DNA of 26,977 bases from Auxenochlorella pyrenoidosa (GCA_001430745.1 KQ481979.1:150906-177882), one strand, 5' to 3'; shown: positions 1 to 11,888, counted from the first letter of the stretch. The notes: a model not told the origin generated them from the sequence alone. Program-made: numbers and translations.

Positions 1-2680
1 GGGCCGCGGCCGCCTGCTGCGCCGCCCAGGCGCGCAGCGCCTGCTGCCGCGCCTCGCGCGCCCGCACCACGGCGTCGCCGTTGGGCAGGCCCTGCAGGTA
101 GCGCCGGGTCTGGTCGCCCACGGTGGTGCTGACGGCGCGGAAGGCGCCAGAGGCGGCCAGGTACGACCACAGGTAGTTGGCGTGGTCGAACAGGTAGCGG
201 TCGATGCCGGCCACCATCTGGAGGGAGGGAGGGTGGGGGATGGGGAGCGGAGGAGCGGGTGAGCCCTTGAGGATGGGCAGGGGGAGGGAGGTGCATGCCG
301 ACAGCGGGCTCGACCAACATGCAGCATGCCATGGAAGCCCTCCCATGGGTGCCTCGCGCGCCCGCGCCCACCTGGTAGCGGACGTTGGCAAAGATGCCCT
401 GCGCGGCGGCAAAGCCCAGCGCCGACTGCTGCACCGACGGCACCGGCATCGAGGGCTCGAAGCCGGGGTCGGACTTGCGCCGCAGCGCCACGGCCGCCTG
501 CGCCAGCGCGCTCTGCGCCGCGCCCGCCAGCATGCCCACGCCGCACAGCTCGGCCGACTTTGTGAAGAAGGCCACGGCGCGGGAGGAGGTGGTGTACTCG
601 CGCAGCGGGGTGGTCGCCTCAAACACGTTGTTGGGCAGCTTGGACAGCATGTTCTGCCAGGCAAAGCGGGCGGGCGCGGGCGCCGCGCGCGTGGGAGCCA
701 CCAGGTAGACCAGTGCCGCGTTGGCTGCTCGGAAGGGGGGGGGGGACCGGAGCCGGGGTGAGCGGGGCAGCCAGGTGGTGAGGCCGTCATGCCTGGATCG
801 GCTGCTGGGGCAGCAACCAGCAGCGCCAGTCTTGCCCAGCCGGAATGGCACAGGAGCTTTTGGGCGTCGCAGCAGCAGCCTGGGCGTCGGCGCAGCAGCA
901 ACCTGCAAGACAGCTCTGCTCTCACCCCCCTTGCCCTGCCTCCCCTTGCCCTCCCTCCCCCCGCCCGCCCCACCTGCCGACAGCGACAGCACGTTGGCGG
1001 CCACCAGGTCGAGCTCGCTCCAGAAGCGGTCGCCGCGCACCTTGGCCTCGTACACCAGGCTGCTGCCCACCGTGATCATCTGCTCCAGCACCAGCTTCTG
1101 CATGAAGGCGGGGTCGGCCATCAGCCGGCCCACCACCTCGCGCGACACCTGCGGGGGAAGAGGGCGGGGTGAGCCCGGGTCAGCGTTATGCATTCATGTG
1201 GTCGGCTGGGGGAGTTGGGGCCAGCTGGGGCAAAGCCCGGCGCAGCATGCTGTGTGGCGCGGCAGGCGCCTCGTGAGCCAGCAGCCTGCAGCCCGCCGGT
1301 TGGCCCCTCCATGCTCGGCTGCGCGGCCGGCCGCGCCACTCACCGAGGGCGGCAGCGAGCGGGTGACCAGGCGGGTCACATTGGGGCGCACGTCCATGGC
1401 CAGGAAGCGCACGAGGGCGGCCGAGGAGAAGAGCCCCATCTGCGCCGCCTGGCGCAGGATGGCCGGCATGTCGGCCATGGTCTTGTACCACTCCTGCGGG
1501 AGCGGGAGGGAAAGCAGGCCGCGGCAGCCATGAGCGCGGGGAGCCGGGGAGGACCGGGAGAGCTGGATGCGTCTGGTGAGGCGCTGACTCAGCGGCGGTG
1601 CCGGCGTCGTGCGCCAACCCCTCACACCAACCGCCTCGCACTACAGAGGTGCAGCCGCGCCGCACACAGCCCCCCTGGTGCGCCCCCTGCCTGCTGTGCG
1701 GGCGCACCTGCAGCACCGCCTGGATGGCCTTGGCGTCGTACAGCTCCTTGAACACCTTGCGGAAGAAGCCGTCGTCGCCGCCATCGCCATCGCCATCGCC
1801 GAACTGCAGTGACGAATGCGCACACAAGCAGCCCTGGTCAGCTCCCTGCCCCCGACTCGACAGCACTCTCGGCTGGCCAGGCAGGGCGGTAGGCAGGCTA
1901 AGCAGCTGGTGCTGCGCCGAGGTGGATGGGCGGCCAGCTACTTATGCTGGCTGGTGGCGCGCCCTGGCGGAGATGGGCCCGGCGGGCGCACCTCGTTGAA
2001 GTAGTCATCATCGTCGCCGCCATCGCCATCGCCGCCGCCGCCGTTGAAGATGCCCTTGCCAATGCCGCCGCCGCCCATGCCGTCGTCCAGCTTGGGCGAA
2101 GACTTGGACTCAACGCGGGCGTTGGACAGCTTGGAGCGCTGCAGGGTCGCGCTGCCGCCGGACGAGCCCAGGTTCTTGGCCATGCCAGTGGTGGGCACAG
2201 TCAGGGAGGCAAGCAGGTCGCCCGCGCCCTCGCCAGCGCCAGTGTGCTCCTGCAAAGAAGGGGGCGAGGGGTGGTGTTGGCGGCGGCGGCAGCTGGCTGA
2301 CGGCGGCGAGCGCCCCCATCATCGATGTGCCAGGAATTGCTGGCGGCGCGGCCCGGCGAGCACCGCATTGGAGTGTGCAGCTTGGTCGAGTGGCAGGAGG
2401 GCCCCGAGCACCGCAGTTGGGCGGCCTGCAGCGAGCCTCGCCCTCTTATCCTCCGACAGTCGACGCGCCCGCCTCCTCGCCCGCCCGCCGTGCTCACCTC
2501 TCCAGGGTAGCTGGTGAGGCTGCAAACGGCCACCTCCTGCTGACGCCGCCGGCGCAGGGGAGGAAGCGCCTTTGCTGCGCCGAGGCCCCGCGCGCTGGAG
2601 CCGCTGGAGGCCGCCGCAGACGCGGAGCTGCTGCTGCTGCCCAGACGGGCGGCCCGGGGCACCCGCAGAGACTGCTGCAT
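1..2680 (-). CDS. RETICULATA-related (DUF3411) plastid envelope protein, 3' end outside window
   Basis: Exons on the minus strand are 2680-2498, 2249-1992, 1803-1708, 1493-1344, 1148-974, 724-372 and 217-1, all with GT-AG introns and matching phases. They give 477 codons without a stop, so the gene continues past base 1. The start ATG at 2680 opens a Ser/Ala/Arg-rich, acid-free stretch (MQQSLRVPRAARLGSSSSS) that looks like a chloroplast transit peptide. A Gly/Asp-rich acidic linker follows (about residues 130-160). The conserved RETICULATA-related core then begins: FFRKVFKELYDAKAIQAVL, EWYKTMADMPAILRQA, LADP-like LMADPAFMQKLVLEQ, LSKLPNNVFEATTPLREY and IFANVRYQMVAGIDRYLF. The AELCGVGMLAGAAQSAL and neighbouring segments are likely membrane helices. 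In land plants this family sits in the inner plastid envelope and affects leaf reticulation and metabolite supply; the transported substrate is not established. The order of motifs most resembles the RER5/RER6 branch. Family assignment is firm; exact function is open. Confidence 0.87.
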
Positions 2681-3385
2681 GGTGGCACACTGCATTCTGC
2701 AAGCAGAGGCCGGATATGATAGGGAAAGAAGGGATAATCTACAAGCCCACGGCCCTGTGGGTGAGGGAAAGAGGGGCATTCCAGGCGGGAAGCCAGACAA
2801 CTGGAGGCCTCTAGATGAGCTGGACAAGATGCTGAGCCTCTCGCACCCCCCGATTTCTGCTGGCCTGCTTGCAGCGATCACATCGACTGACAATGAGGGA
2901 AAGTGCCTGGATGGAGTGGGTGGCCTGGGTGTGAAGCAACCCGCCATCGCACGGCTCTGCCTCTCCCTGCCCTTTCCCAGTCCAGGCGCTGCACGCCGGT
3001 GCGTCGATATAGCGATTGAGTCACGTTTGGTATGCTCTAGGGAGCAATGCGCCAGAACCAGCGTCGTGGCGGACGGCTGTCGGCGCCTGCGCTAAGATTC
3101 GCCTACGTCACTGCCGCACTTTTTGGACGCTGCCTTTGAGGCATTTCAATAATTTCATCATCATTGCACATTTCAAATAACATTGGGTGGCATCCCACAG
3201 ATATGTTATTGGTGCAGTGGGACCCTTCTTGCATGGCTGCAATGCCTGGACTCCCAGGTTGGCATTTCTGCTGCACTGGCACAACAGCCCTCTTCTCGGC
3301 CTGTGGGTAAGAACATTCTGGACAGTGCGTCCAGTGGCACTGAGCTTGTCCCATTCCTGGAGGCATTCCACATGCAACGCGCCTG
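2681..3385. other. Intergenic: TFIIIC-subunit 3' UTR and RETICULATA-related promoter
   Basis: Both flanking genes are on the minus strand, so this 705-base gap must hold the 3' UTR and poly(A) site of the upstream gene (high coordinates) and the promoter of the downstream gene (low coordinates). Base composition drops from GC-rich coding DNA to AT-richer sequence around 3110-3200. I found no TGTAA-type algal poly(A) signal on the minus strand here, no tRNA and no convincing small ORF. Confidence 0.5.
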
Positions 3386-6300
3386 CTAGCCGCAGCAGGG
3401 TGGGCTGAAAAGCACGCCGGGGCGGGACAGCCCCAGGAGCAGCCCGCAAAAGATGCAGGCAGGCACGGCAGGTGCACAGGCAGGGCTGTCGGTCGTGGCA
3501 GCTGCCACAGAGGGCCGCTGGTACTTGCGCCCGCACGCGCCGCATCCCCACTGCGGTCGCCTCTCGCAGAGCACCAGCGAGGCGGGGCAGCGCGGCAGCG
3601 CTGCGCCGTCGGCGGGGGCCACGGTGGCGGCTGCCACGCCGGCGCCTGCCACTGCCACAGGGGCGCCGCAGAACAGGGTGCTTGTCTCGCGGGCCGGCAT
3701 CTCGGTCGGGATCTCCTCCCCATGGTGCATGTAGACCCTGCGTGGAAGGCATTGGGGGCGGGCAGGCACGAGGGACATGTAGGCTTGCAGGCGAGTGACA
3801 TAGAAGGGGGATGTGCCTGCACCCCATGTTGAGCAGTTGCGCGCCAGACAGCAGCCCAGCTCCTGAGTGCATGCGACACACAAGGGCGCATGACGCAAGC
3901 ACCACAGCACCTTGCCTGGCAGCCAGCGGCAGCATCTCGGGCAGCAGCTGCGGGTCCTGGACATTCAGGGTGATCCAGTCCGCCATGAGCAGCTGGCTGC
4001 GCCGCGACTCGCCGCTGCTGCCCGCGTCCCCGCTGCCGCCGCCGCCCTCTGCTGCCGCGCCGTCAAGATCCATGGGCCCCGCCCCGCCTGCCCCATCCTC
4101 CTCCTCGTCTTCGCCTTCCTCTGGCAGCGCCGCCGTCAGCGCGGCCGCCAGCTGGCGCTGCAGCAGCAGCATCTCGCAGCGCTCAATGGCAGCCCGCCAC
4201 TCAGCAAGCAGCTGTGCCTGGCCCTCAGCCCCTGCCTCCTCTGCCTCTTCGCCCTGCTGCTGCTGCTGGGCTGGCGGTGCCGCAGCTGGCTGAGGCTGTG
4301 ACGGCGGCTCCTGCGCTGCCAGCATGAGAGAGGCGAATGCGCCGTGCTGCGCCAGCTGCTCCGGGGACAGTTGGGCAGGTGCCGCCTGCTGCTGCTGCTG
4401 TTGCCCCTCTGCCTGACCATCTTCTGGCTTCACATCCTGGGGCTGAGGCAGCGCAAGGGGCAGCAGCGGCGGCGCTGCCGTGCTGCCCCCCGTCCTCCTT
4501 GGCTGCTTCTTGGCGAGCTGCTGCTGGCCCCTGACCACGCGGGCCGGGTCGAGCAGGTGGCGCAGCGCTGTCGCCAAGTGCAGGCTGCGCCAGGCCGCGG
4601 CCGGCACCTGCGGCAGAACCGCCTCCTCCTCCGTTGCCCCGGCCTCCCGCATCTCGTCCTGCTGGTCCGCCATCGCTGCCTGCACTGCCGCCTGGGCCGG
4701 CCGCTCCAGGCGCTGCAAGACTGCACCTGCCTCGGGCGGCACCAGGGCCGCCTCTGGCCCAGTGAGCTGCTTGGCCTGCAGTTGAAGCAGGGCTGCCACC
4801 TCCCAGGCAGCGACAGCCGGCAGGACCGGCACGGCAGCAAGCACCTGACCGCCACTGCCACTGCTGCTGGCGCTGTCTGCATGGCCGACCAGGGCAGCCA
4901 GCGCGCCTTCGAGCGCTTGCGCTGGCTCCAGAGGGGCGTCCGGCCCTGCCAGGCAGTCCAGCTGCAGCAGGCCCTGCACGACCCGCTCGTGCACCTGCAT
5001 GGACCTGCACGCGAGGCAGAGGCGCAAGATAGAGAATCTTTTGCAGCGCACGCGCTTGACTGGCAGCAGAAGCTTGCAGCAAGCAGGCGCAGCCAGCGAT
5101 CAACAGCACATGCAGCCAGCATAGTGGAATGGGTGCTGCCCTGCAGCGGGCCCCACATAGCGCACAGGCCGCCTCTCGTGGCCCCAGCCCTGCCGCTCTG
5201 CAAAGCTCACTCCAAGACAAACAACACACGGGCTTATGCGCCTAACCCCCGCCTCACTTGACAATCTCTGCCAGCGGGGATAGCGAAAAGCGCGCCACAG
5301 CGGCAAACAGGCCACCAGGCGACACCGCCAGTCCCAACGCGCAGTGTCCTTGCTCCTTCTTCTTGCGCCGTAGGCAGGGCTGCGGAGAGCCGGCTGTTCG
5401 CAGCAGCTCAAGGCTGCTGCTGCTGCTGCTGCTGCCGCCTGCGCCTGCCAGCCGGTAGCATGCGACTGTCCCGTCCTGTGTGGAGGCCAGCAGCAGCGGC
5501 TGCCCCTCCTGCTGCTGCTGGTGCGGCAGCCAGGCAAGGCCTGTCACAACCTGCGTGCCCTGCACACTGCACGCCACATGACCGGCAGCACCGCTGCAGA
5601 GCTGCTTGGCATGCTCGGCGCTGCCGCCGGCGCTGCTCCCCGTCAGCAGGCCGCTGCACCAGGCAGCCAGGCTGCCTGCTGCCTTGCCGGCCGCCACCAG
5701 CAGGCGCTGGCTGGCTGCGCAGCCACCAGGGCCACTTCTGCTGGGGCACAGCTGCAGGGTGAGGGAAGTGACCCCTCGCTGGTCGGGAGGGCACGCCTCT
5801 GCCCACCGCTGCATCGGCGGTGCCGGCGGCGCCGCTGCTGGCTGGCTTTCCTGCGGCTGCGCCTCCAGCGGTGGCAGCCCTGCCACCTGCCTGGCATCTG
5901 CACCATGCAGGATGACGGACCCATCCGAGTAGCCCGCTGCCAGCACCAGGCTGCCACTGCAGCTGTCGCCACTGCCAGGCAGCAGCTGCCAGGCTAGGCT
6001 GGTCACCCAGGCAGCCGCTGGGCCGGGCAGGCAGGCCACCAGCTGGAAGCGCTCCCCGATGCTGCCCTGCGGCTGGTCCACGCTGTACCGCTGCGGCAGG
6101 CGGTACCGCCACAGCCAGATGCGCCCCGCCTTGGCGCCCACTGCCAGGAAGCAGCAGCGCGCCCCTGGCTGCTGCGCCTCCTCCTGCTGCTGCCCTGGCC
6201 CGGATCCTGCTGCAGAGGTGCCAGCTGCAGCAGCATCCCCATCGCCTGCAGAGGCAGCACCTGTCTCGGCCCCCGATGGCAACACCACCGCCGGCGACCA

Positions 6301-9300
6301 AGCGCAGCTGAGCGCCGACGCGCCCATCAGGCGCCGCTCGTAGGCTGCACCAGAGAGGCTGCCGGCCGCGCCCTGCTGCACGCGAGCCTTGGCCGTGCTG
6401 GCAGCCAGCTCCTTACGCTTGCGCCGCGGCGCAGCGAGCCCAGTGCCCTGGCTCTCCGTGCCCGAATCGTCCCTGCCATCCTGCGACGCCGTCGACCGCT
6501 GCTTGCCCCTGGACGCTGTCGCAGTCGCTGCGCTGCTCTGCTTCTTGGCAGAGGCCCGAGCCAGCAAGCGAGGGCCGCGGCCGGCAGCCGGTGTCGCGCC
6601 AGCAGAGGGGGCAGGGGTAGCCGCACCTGCACAGCAGGCAGCGCATATGGAGGGTGCTCTCGCAGCTTAGCTCATAGCGTTGCGCGCAGCACAGCCTACA
6701 ATGCGACTGTGCAAACACCGCCCCCCCGCGCGGATGCCCACCTTCCGATGCTGCCGGCGCCACGCCCGCAGGACTCGCTGCCGCCTCTGACGCCCCCGCC
6801 GCCGCCGCAAGTGAGGGGAGGTCGACGGCCGAGGGCGCCACCGACTGCTCCCCCACAGCTAGCAGGACGTCGGGCGCCACCACTTCGGGCTCCAGGCTGA
6901 AGCCCGCCTCCAGGCTGCCGTCCACGCGGTTCCACTTCTGGCGCAGCCTGCAAGGGCGGTTGGCAGAGGACAGGCCACTGCTTGCGGCTGCGCCCAGGGC
7001 TCGGGATCCGGGCCCTGACAGAGGAGACGCCAGCGACGCCCACCCGCAGGCCCAGCCCGTCGACATGATTGACAACGGGCGAGGAGGACTGCAAGTGCGC
7101 ACGAGCAGCAGGCGCCTCGCGGGGCGTCACAGGGGGCGGGCCCTGCAGAATAATTCACTGCACACCCTGGGTGGCAGCTGCGCGCTCAATGCACTCCCCG
7201 CGTGCCTGCCTCGCACTGCCCTGCCGCCGCCAAGCCGGGCCCCAGCCCCGTGACCGACCTGGCAAGCCAATAGGTCTGATAGGCCTTGACCGTCCACTTG
7301 AGGTCCGCAAACAGCTGCAGTCAAAGGGGCAGGCAGGCAGGCAGGCACGGGTCCATGTGCAGGCCAGGTTGCAGGGGTTCTGGATTCCGTGCTGCAACCA
7401 GGCATGCAAGCTGTCACAGTCGGGAGAGCCCGGCCGGGGCGAGAGAGCCCTTCTTGGGCAGCGCCGCGGGGACTGTGCAACCAGCAGGCCGAGGCGGGGG
7501 GGCGGGTGCGTAGCTTGGCATGTCTGTGAGAAGGAGTCCAGCCCGGGGCACCTGGGAGTAGGCGGTGGTGAACTCGCGCGTGACCCGGTCCTGCAGCCAC
7601 GCGTCCCTCCCCTTGAGGTGCGTGCTGCTCTTGGGGTATCTGGGCAGCTCGCCGGCGGGGTACTGCACACCCACACGAGAGGTTGGGACCAGAGGAAGCA
7701 GCGGGCGGACTGGGTTGGGATCGGCAGGCACCGAGATGCCGAGCGTGTTGCGCTGGCAGCACCGCCATGAGCATCCGCTGCTGTGCCATGACATGACATG
7801 GAGAGTAGCCTGGCTCAGGCACATGGGGGGATAGACCCCCCTGTCATCCGGGGGCTCACCTCCTGGCGCAGCGACAGGAAGCGGCGCACTGTGGCCAGCA
7901 GCAGGGTGCGCTTGGCAGAGGCCTCGTTGGAAGGGTCCACGCCCGGCAAGTCGCGCCAGCTGCAGGGCCAGGGCAGGGGCACATGCCAGCATGGGCAGGC
8001 GGGTGGTAAGCAGGCTGGGGTGGGTCCCGGGCAGAGAAGCAACCTGGCGCTGATTACCCAGGTTGCACAGCAAACCTGGCAGATACAGTACACTGCAGCA
8101 ATGAACTCCTCCACGCATGGAGCTTGCCTGAAGCCCTCTGGAAGCTGGTGCGGCGGGAAGTCGAGCTGCGCGGGGGCGCTGCCAGTGCGGCCAGCGGCGG
8201 CACGCCTGCGCGGTGCGCTCCCCGCCTCGCCCTCATCCTCTACAGCCTCAGCCTCCTGCTCGCTCTCCGTTTCCTCCTCTTCCTCCTGCTCCGGCATGAC
8301 ACATACAGCAGCGGGCGCCCATCAGATCAGGTAGGCTGCAAAGCTGCACTTGCACTTGCGCAAGATGGCGGGCAACGCAGTGCAGCTCGATTTGCAGGAG
8401 AAGATGCAGGGCACATGCAGGAGCCCTCCCAAGCTTTGAGCCTAAGTACGCAGGGCAGGCGAGGGGGGCATCACCTCTGGGGCCTCATCCTCTGCAATCT
8501 TGAACTTGCCCAGCAGCATGTTGCTGCACAAGCAGGGGCGGTGGATGGACAGGGCGGGGGTAGCTGGAGAACAGTGAGGATCATGCAGAAGAGAAGGTCC
8601 AGGCATCGGCAGGCGGACGATGCACAGTCGCAGGCATGCACTGGCGGGAGCTCATAGATGTTGGCATGCGTCAGGCATAAGTATTTGCTTCAGCAAGCAG
8701 GGCACAGGGGGTGGAGTCGGGGAGCATCTTTCCCTGCCAGGAGTCTCACCTTGCTCGGTCCCACACATGGCGTAGCTTCTGCCGCCCCTGCGTGTCCAGC
8801 CACTTGGCATCCAGCTTGGCATCCAACGCCGCCATCGCAGCGCCGTGCCTGCACACGATGGGCCAGGGAGCGGCCAGTTGGCAGCCTGGGGTGCAGCCCG
8901 CCTGGCAGCCCACTTGCGACACCCAGCAAGTGCTAGAACGGTGGCAGCACCCTCATGCCACGCAGGGATGGGCAAAAGGGAATGCTGGAGGGTTTGACAC
9001 AGCGTGGGGTCAAGGGGTCACGGCGCTGCAAGATGCCCACAAGAGAGCGGCACAGCCACGCAAGAGAGATGAGACGGGTGCCCCAGCATCCACTCAAGAT
9101 GGTGCCGCCACCAAGCCCTCACTCACACATGCAGGAGCTCGGCGGCGGTGCGCGCCAGTAGCTCGAGGTCGAGCCCCTTCAGGTGGCTGCTCTTGGCAGG
9201 GTAGGTGGGCAGCTCTGCGGCAGGAGGTGGGTGGAGCGCGCGGCATTGCATGTGGCGTTGCATGTGGTCACTTCAGCGCACAATGCCGCAAGCGTGAGCA

Positions 9301-11888
9301 CACAGGTGCATAAAGCAGGCCGCTCCGATCGGGCAAAGCAGCTGGCCAGCCAGCCACATCCAAGCCGCCCTTCATGCTGCCTGCCACGGCAGCTGCACGC
9401 ACCATCAGGGTGTCAATTCAGACTTCCCCACCCGGCTCACCCTCCGCGGGCACCCCCTGTCGCAGCGCCAGGAAGCGCCGCGCAAATGCCAGCGGGAGCG
9501 AGCTCTTGGCCCTCCCCACAGTGGACGTGTCCGCAACAGGCAGCACCGAGGCATCAAAGTCGGCAGGCACTTCGTACGGGGCGCTCGCCGCCCTGGCAGG
9601 CGTCTTTTTGGCGGGGGCTGCGCCCGCTGCTGCACCAGCCTTCCTGCCCTTGACCCTGCCAGTGTTGGTGGGCGGCTGCGAGGCTGCTGCTGCCATGAGG
9701 GCATCTGCTGCCTCCACCGCCTCTGCTGCCGCCGCCGCTGCAGCAGCTTCTGCTGCTGCTTTAGTCGCCGACGCGGGCCCAGGCTGGTCGGCCTCGGCTT
9801 CGTCAGCAGGAGAGTCATCTGCTGCGGCTGGCACAGGGGACGCCTGCTTCTTGCTGCTGCGGCGCTTCTTCCTCGGCGGCACTTTGGCATCAGCCTCAGG
9901 CCCTGCTTCTGCAGCAGCCTGGGCTGCATGCTGCTGGTTGGCAGGGCTGCCCTCCTGCTGCTGTTGCTCTGCATCGTCGCTGCCCGCCGCCTCGCCATCC
10001 ACGCCGACGAGCTTGCACAGGTGCCAGCGCCCGTCGGCGAAGCGCAGCGTGCTGCGCGCATCCTCCCGCGGCACCTCCCTGCGCTCCTCGCCCCACACCA
10101 CCTCCAGGGCGCCGCCCCCCTTCTTCTTCTTGCCGTCTTTAATTGCCACCACCCGACAGGCCTCCCACCAGGCGCCTTCGATGAGGCAGTCGCAGATGTC
10201 GCCCACGCTGCGCGGGCCGCCCCTGTTGCACTCCTGCAGCACACACAGCGCCGCCATCAAGGTCGGTCAGCACCGGATGCACCGGCACAAAGCACATCAC
10301 AGAAGAGCAGGCGCGCAAGCACGTGCTTAAGCAGACAACAAGCCGTGCTGCGCACGGCGTGCCGGCACTTGCCTCTGGTGGGGGCGCCGGGCGCAGCTGC
10401 GGCGCGCTGGCGGGCGCGTGCACCTCCCCCGGCGGGCGGGGCTGGGGCGTGGGGCCCTGCACCTGGCCAGGCAGCGGGTACCACTCCAGCAGAGGGGGGC
10501 TGTCCTCTGCATCTGACTCCTTGAGCTCGTCATAGGCCACCAGGGCCCAGCCGCGGCGCAGCTCGCGGATGGCGCCGCTAAACCAGCTGCCCGCCAGGCC
10601 CTCCTCAGGGCTCATGACCTTCAGCGACAGGGCGGGAGGGAGGGGTGAGGGGCGCGGCGGGCTGGGGCGAGGGGGGGCCCGCCGCCATAAGGGCTGTGCC
10701 AGTCACCAGGAGATGTGCAGACACGCTGGTGGGTGCTGCTGTCTCAGCGCAGGCACGCAACAATCTGAGGCAGCCAGCGATGCCTGGGACTGCTCACCTC
10801 CACCGCCTGCCCAACTGCCGCCGCAAAAGCGCCCTCGGGCTGGAACACAGGCTGGCCATCGCCTGCCGCCGCTGCAGGTTCGTGCGCCCCGTCTGCTGCT
10901 GCCCCCGCTGCTTCCGGCAGCTGCCCCGTGGCGTCTGCAGGCAGCTGCTCGCCGTGCGCTGCCTCTGTGACCTCGCGCTTTTCTGCCGGCCGCTTGCGCT
11001 TGCCGCCGCCGCGCAGGCGCAGCACGCCGCCACCACCCGCAGCCTCTGCTGCCTCCCCTGCGTGCTGCTCCAGGTCGCGCCAGCCGGTCGCCTGCAGGTG
11101 GTCCAGCAGCTGCTGCGACAGGTCCGCAACAACCTGCCACTCGCTCTTGGGGCCCGCGGGCGGGCCAAACACGAGCACCTGCATGGCAGCGGTGTGCGGG
11201 CTGGGCATCTTCCTGTGCCGAGCGTGGAATCCCGCCCCCCCAACATGCTGCCCTGCACGATCTCAGCGGCCCTGGAGTCGTGCTACACCACTGCTGGGCA
11301 CGTGTACCCCTGCCACGTGCCAGCTGGAGCCCGGGGCTGCAACCGCCATGCAAGCCCACCTGGTGGTCGGAGGCCACAGCGGCAAGCAGGCAGCCCGCGG
11401 CCTGGCCGCAGCCGGCGGGCGACCAGGCCATCGACCGCACCGTCAGGCTCGCCTGCAGCACCGGTCGCAGGCCGGACAGCAGCGGTCAGACGGGACCGAA
11501 AGGCCACCAGCTGGCGCTTGCCAGCACCCTACCCCCGGGTCCATGGCTGCCTACGCTGCTCCACCATGCTCCCCCTCATGCACCCACCCGCCCCCACCTG
11601 CAGCGCCGGGTACTGGCTGACCATGGCAGCCATGCGCAGGTGCGCCACCTCGTGGTGCGCAACCGCGGTTGGGTCTGCCGGCTGCCCAGGCGCCTGCAGC
11701 ACCGAGACGTCGAGCGCGCCGGGGGAGGCAAAGGCGCGGGGGCCCTGCAGGTTGGCTGGGTTGGCCAGCACAACAGCCGACCCCGCCGCAACCGCCAGCA
11801 CACCATCAGCTGACCACTGCACCGCGTTGGGTGCCGATGGCCGGGTGGTCAGGCCCAGGGTGTCTGCAAACTGGCTCGACGCCGCCAT
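3386..11888 (-). CDS. TFIIIC 90-kDa-type subunit (GTF3C4-like) with inserted Agenet and duplicated modules
   Basis: Exons: 11888-11598, 11452-11360, 11178-10798, 10618-10373, 10233-9441, 9214-9127, 8848-8750, 8523-8475, 8285-8128, 7959-7860, 7662-7552, 7314-7259, 6947-6742, 6626-5258, 5004-3916, 3737-3386. They join in one frame of 1826 residues. Residues 1-155 match the first part of the TFIIIC delta/90-kDa propeller: PNAVQWSADGVLAVAAGS, NPANLQGPRAF, VRSMAWSPAG, VFGPPAGPKSEWQVVADLS. Residues about 255-410 are a paired Agenet domain (VMSPEEGLAGSWFSGAIREL; GAWWEACRVVAIKDG). Residues about 575-835 are two copies of an unrecognised module. The propeller resumes near 982 (AAYERRLMGASALSCAWSP, CFLAVGAKAGRIWLWRY). 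The last exon carries the TFIIIC zinc finger (CPASLVLC, WGCGACG, CIFCG). The predicted role is promoter recognition for RNA polymerase III in the nucleus. Introns after exons 4, 9 and 15 use GC donors. Animal GTF3C4 is about 820 residues, so this protein is roughly double. The C-terminal third also has Gln- and Glu-rich linkers. Confidence 0.82.
6742..9640 (-). repeat. Tandem protein module, two diverged copies, in the TFIIIC-type subunit
   Basis: Copy A runs from the end of exon 10233-9441 through exons 9214-9127, 8848-8750 and 8523-8475. Copy B runs through exons 8285-8128, 7959-7860, 7662-7552, 7314-7259 and the start of 6947-6742. Matching blocks are FARRFLALRQG with VRRFLSLRQE, ELPTYPAKSSHLKGLD with ELPRYPKSSTHLKGRD, and GRQKLRHVWDRAS with LARLRQKWNRVDG. 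An intron separates the FLxLRQ and ELPxYP blocks in both copies, so the duplication probably copied introns too. I do not recognise the module. Confidence 0.65.
9441..10618 (-). other. Agenet (Tudor-like) pair inside the TFIIIC-type subunit
   Basis: Exon 10618-10373 encodes the first Agenet repeat: VMSPEEGLAGSWFSGAIREL then GWALVAYDELKES and LLEWYPLPG, followed by a Pro-rich link ending PAPPPE. Exon 10233-9441 opens with the second repeat: GDICDCLIEGAWWEACRVV, GALEVVWGEERREVPRED and RFADGRWHLCKLVG. The paired layout, with GSWF in the first and GAWWE in the second repeat, is the usual plant Agenet arrangement. Agenet domains belong to the Royal (Tudor-like) superfamily and often bind histone tails. 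Ligand binding here is inference. A Lys/Ala-rich linker follows (RKKRRSSKK, AAAEAAAAAAAAEAVEAA). Confidence 0.75.

Noticed and set aside
3103..3891. Minus-strand ORF of 262 codons reaching past the TFIIIC stop
   Set aside because: It arises from reading through the intron before the last exon in another frame and lacks the Cys pattern expected of the TFIIIC finger. I keep it only as a possible splice variant.
9374..10330. Long plus-strand ORF of 318 codons
   Set aside because: It lies opposite the Agenet exons of the TFIIIC subunit and has only Ala/Ser/Cys-rich content. GC-rich coding DNA gives such open antisense frames.
3386..11888. Two separate genes, a WD/zinc-finger protein and an Agenet protein
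   Set aside because: The N-terminal TFIIIC motifs lie upstream of the Agenet part and the remaining TFIIIC motifs downstream. The junction of exons 6947-6742 and 6626-5258 keeps frame, so one gene is simpler.
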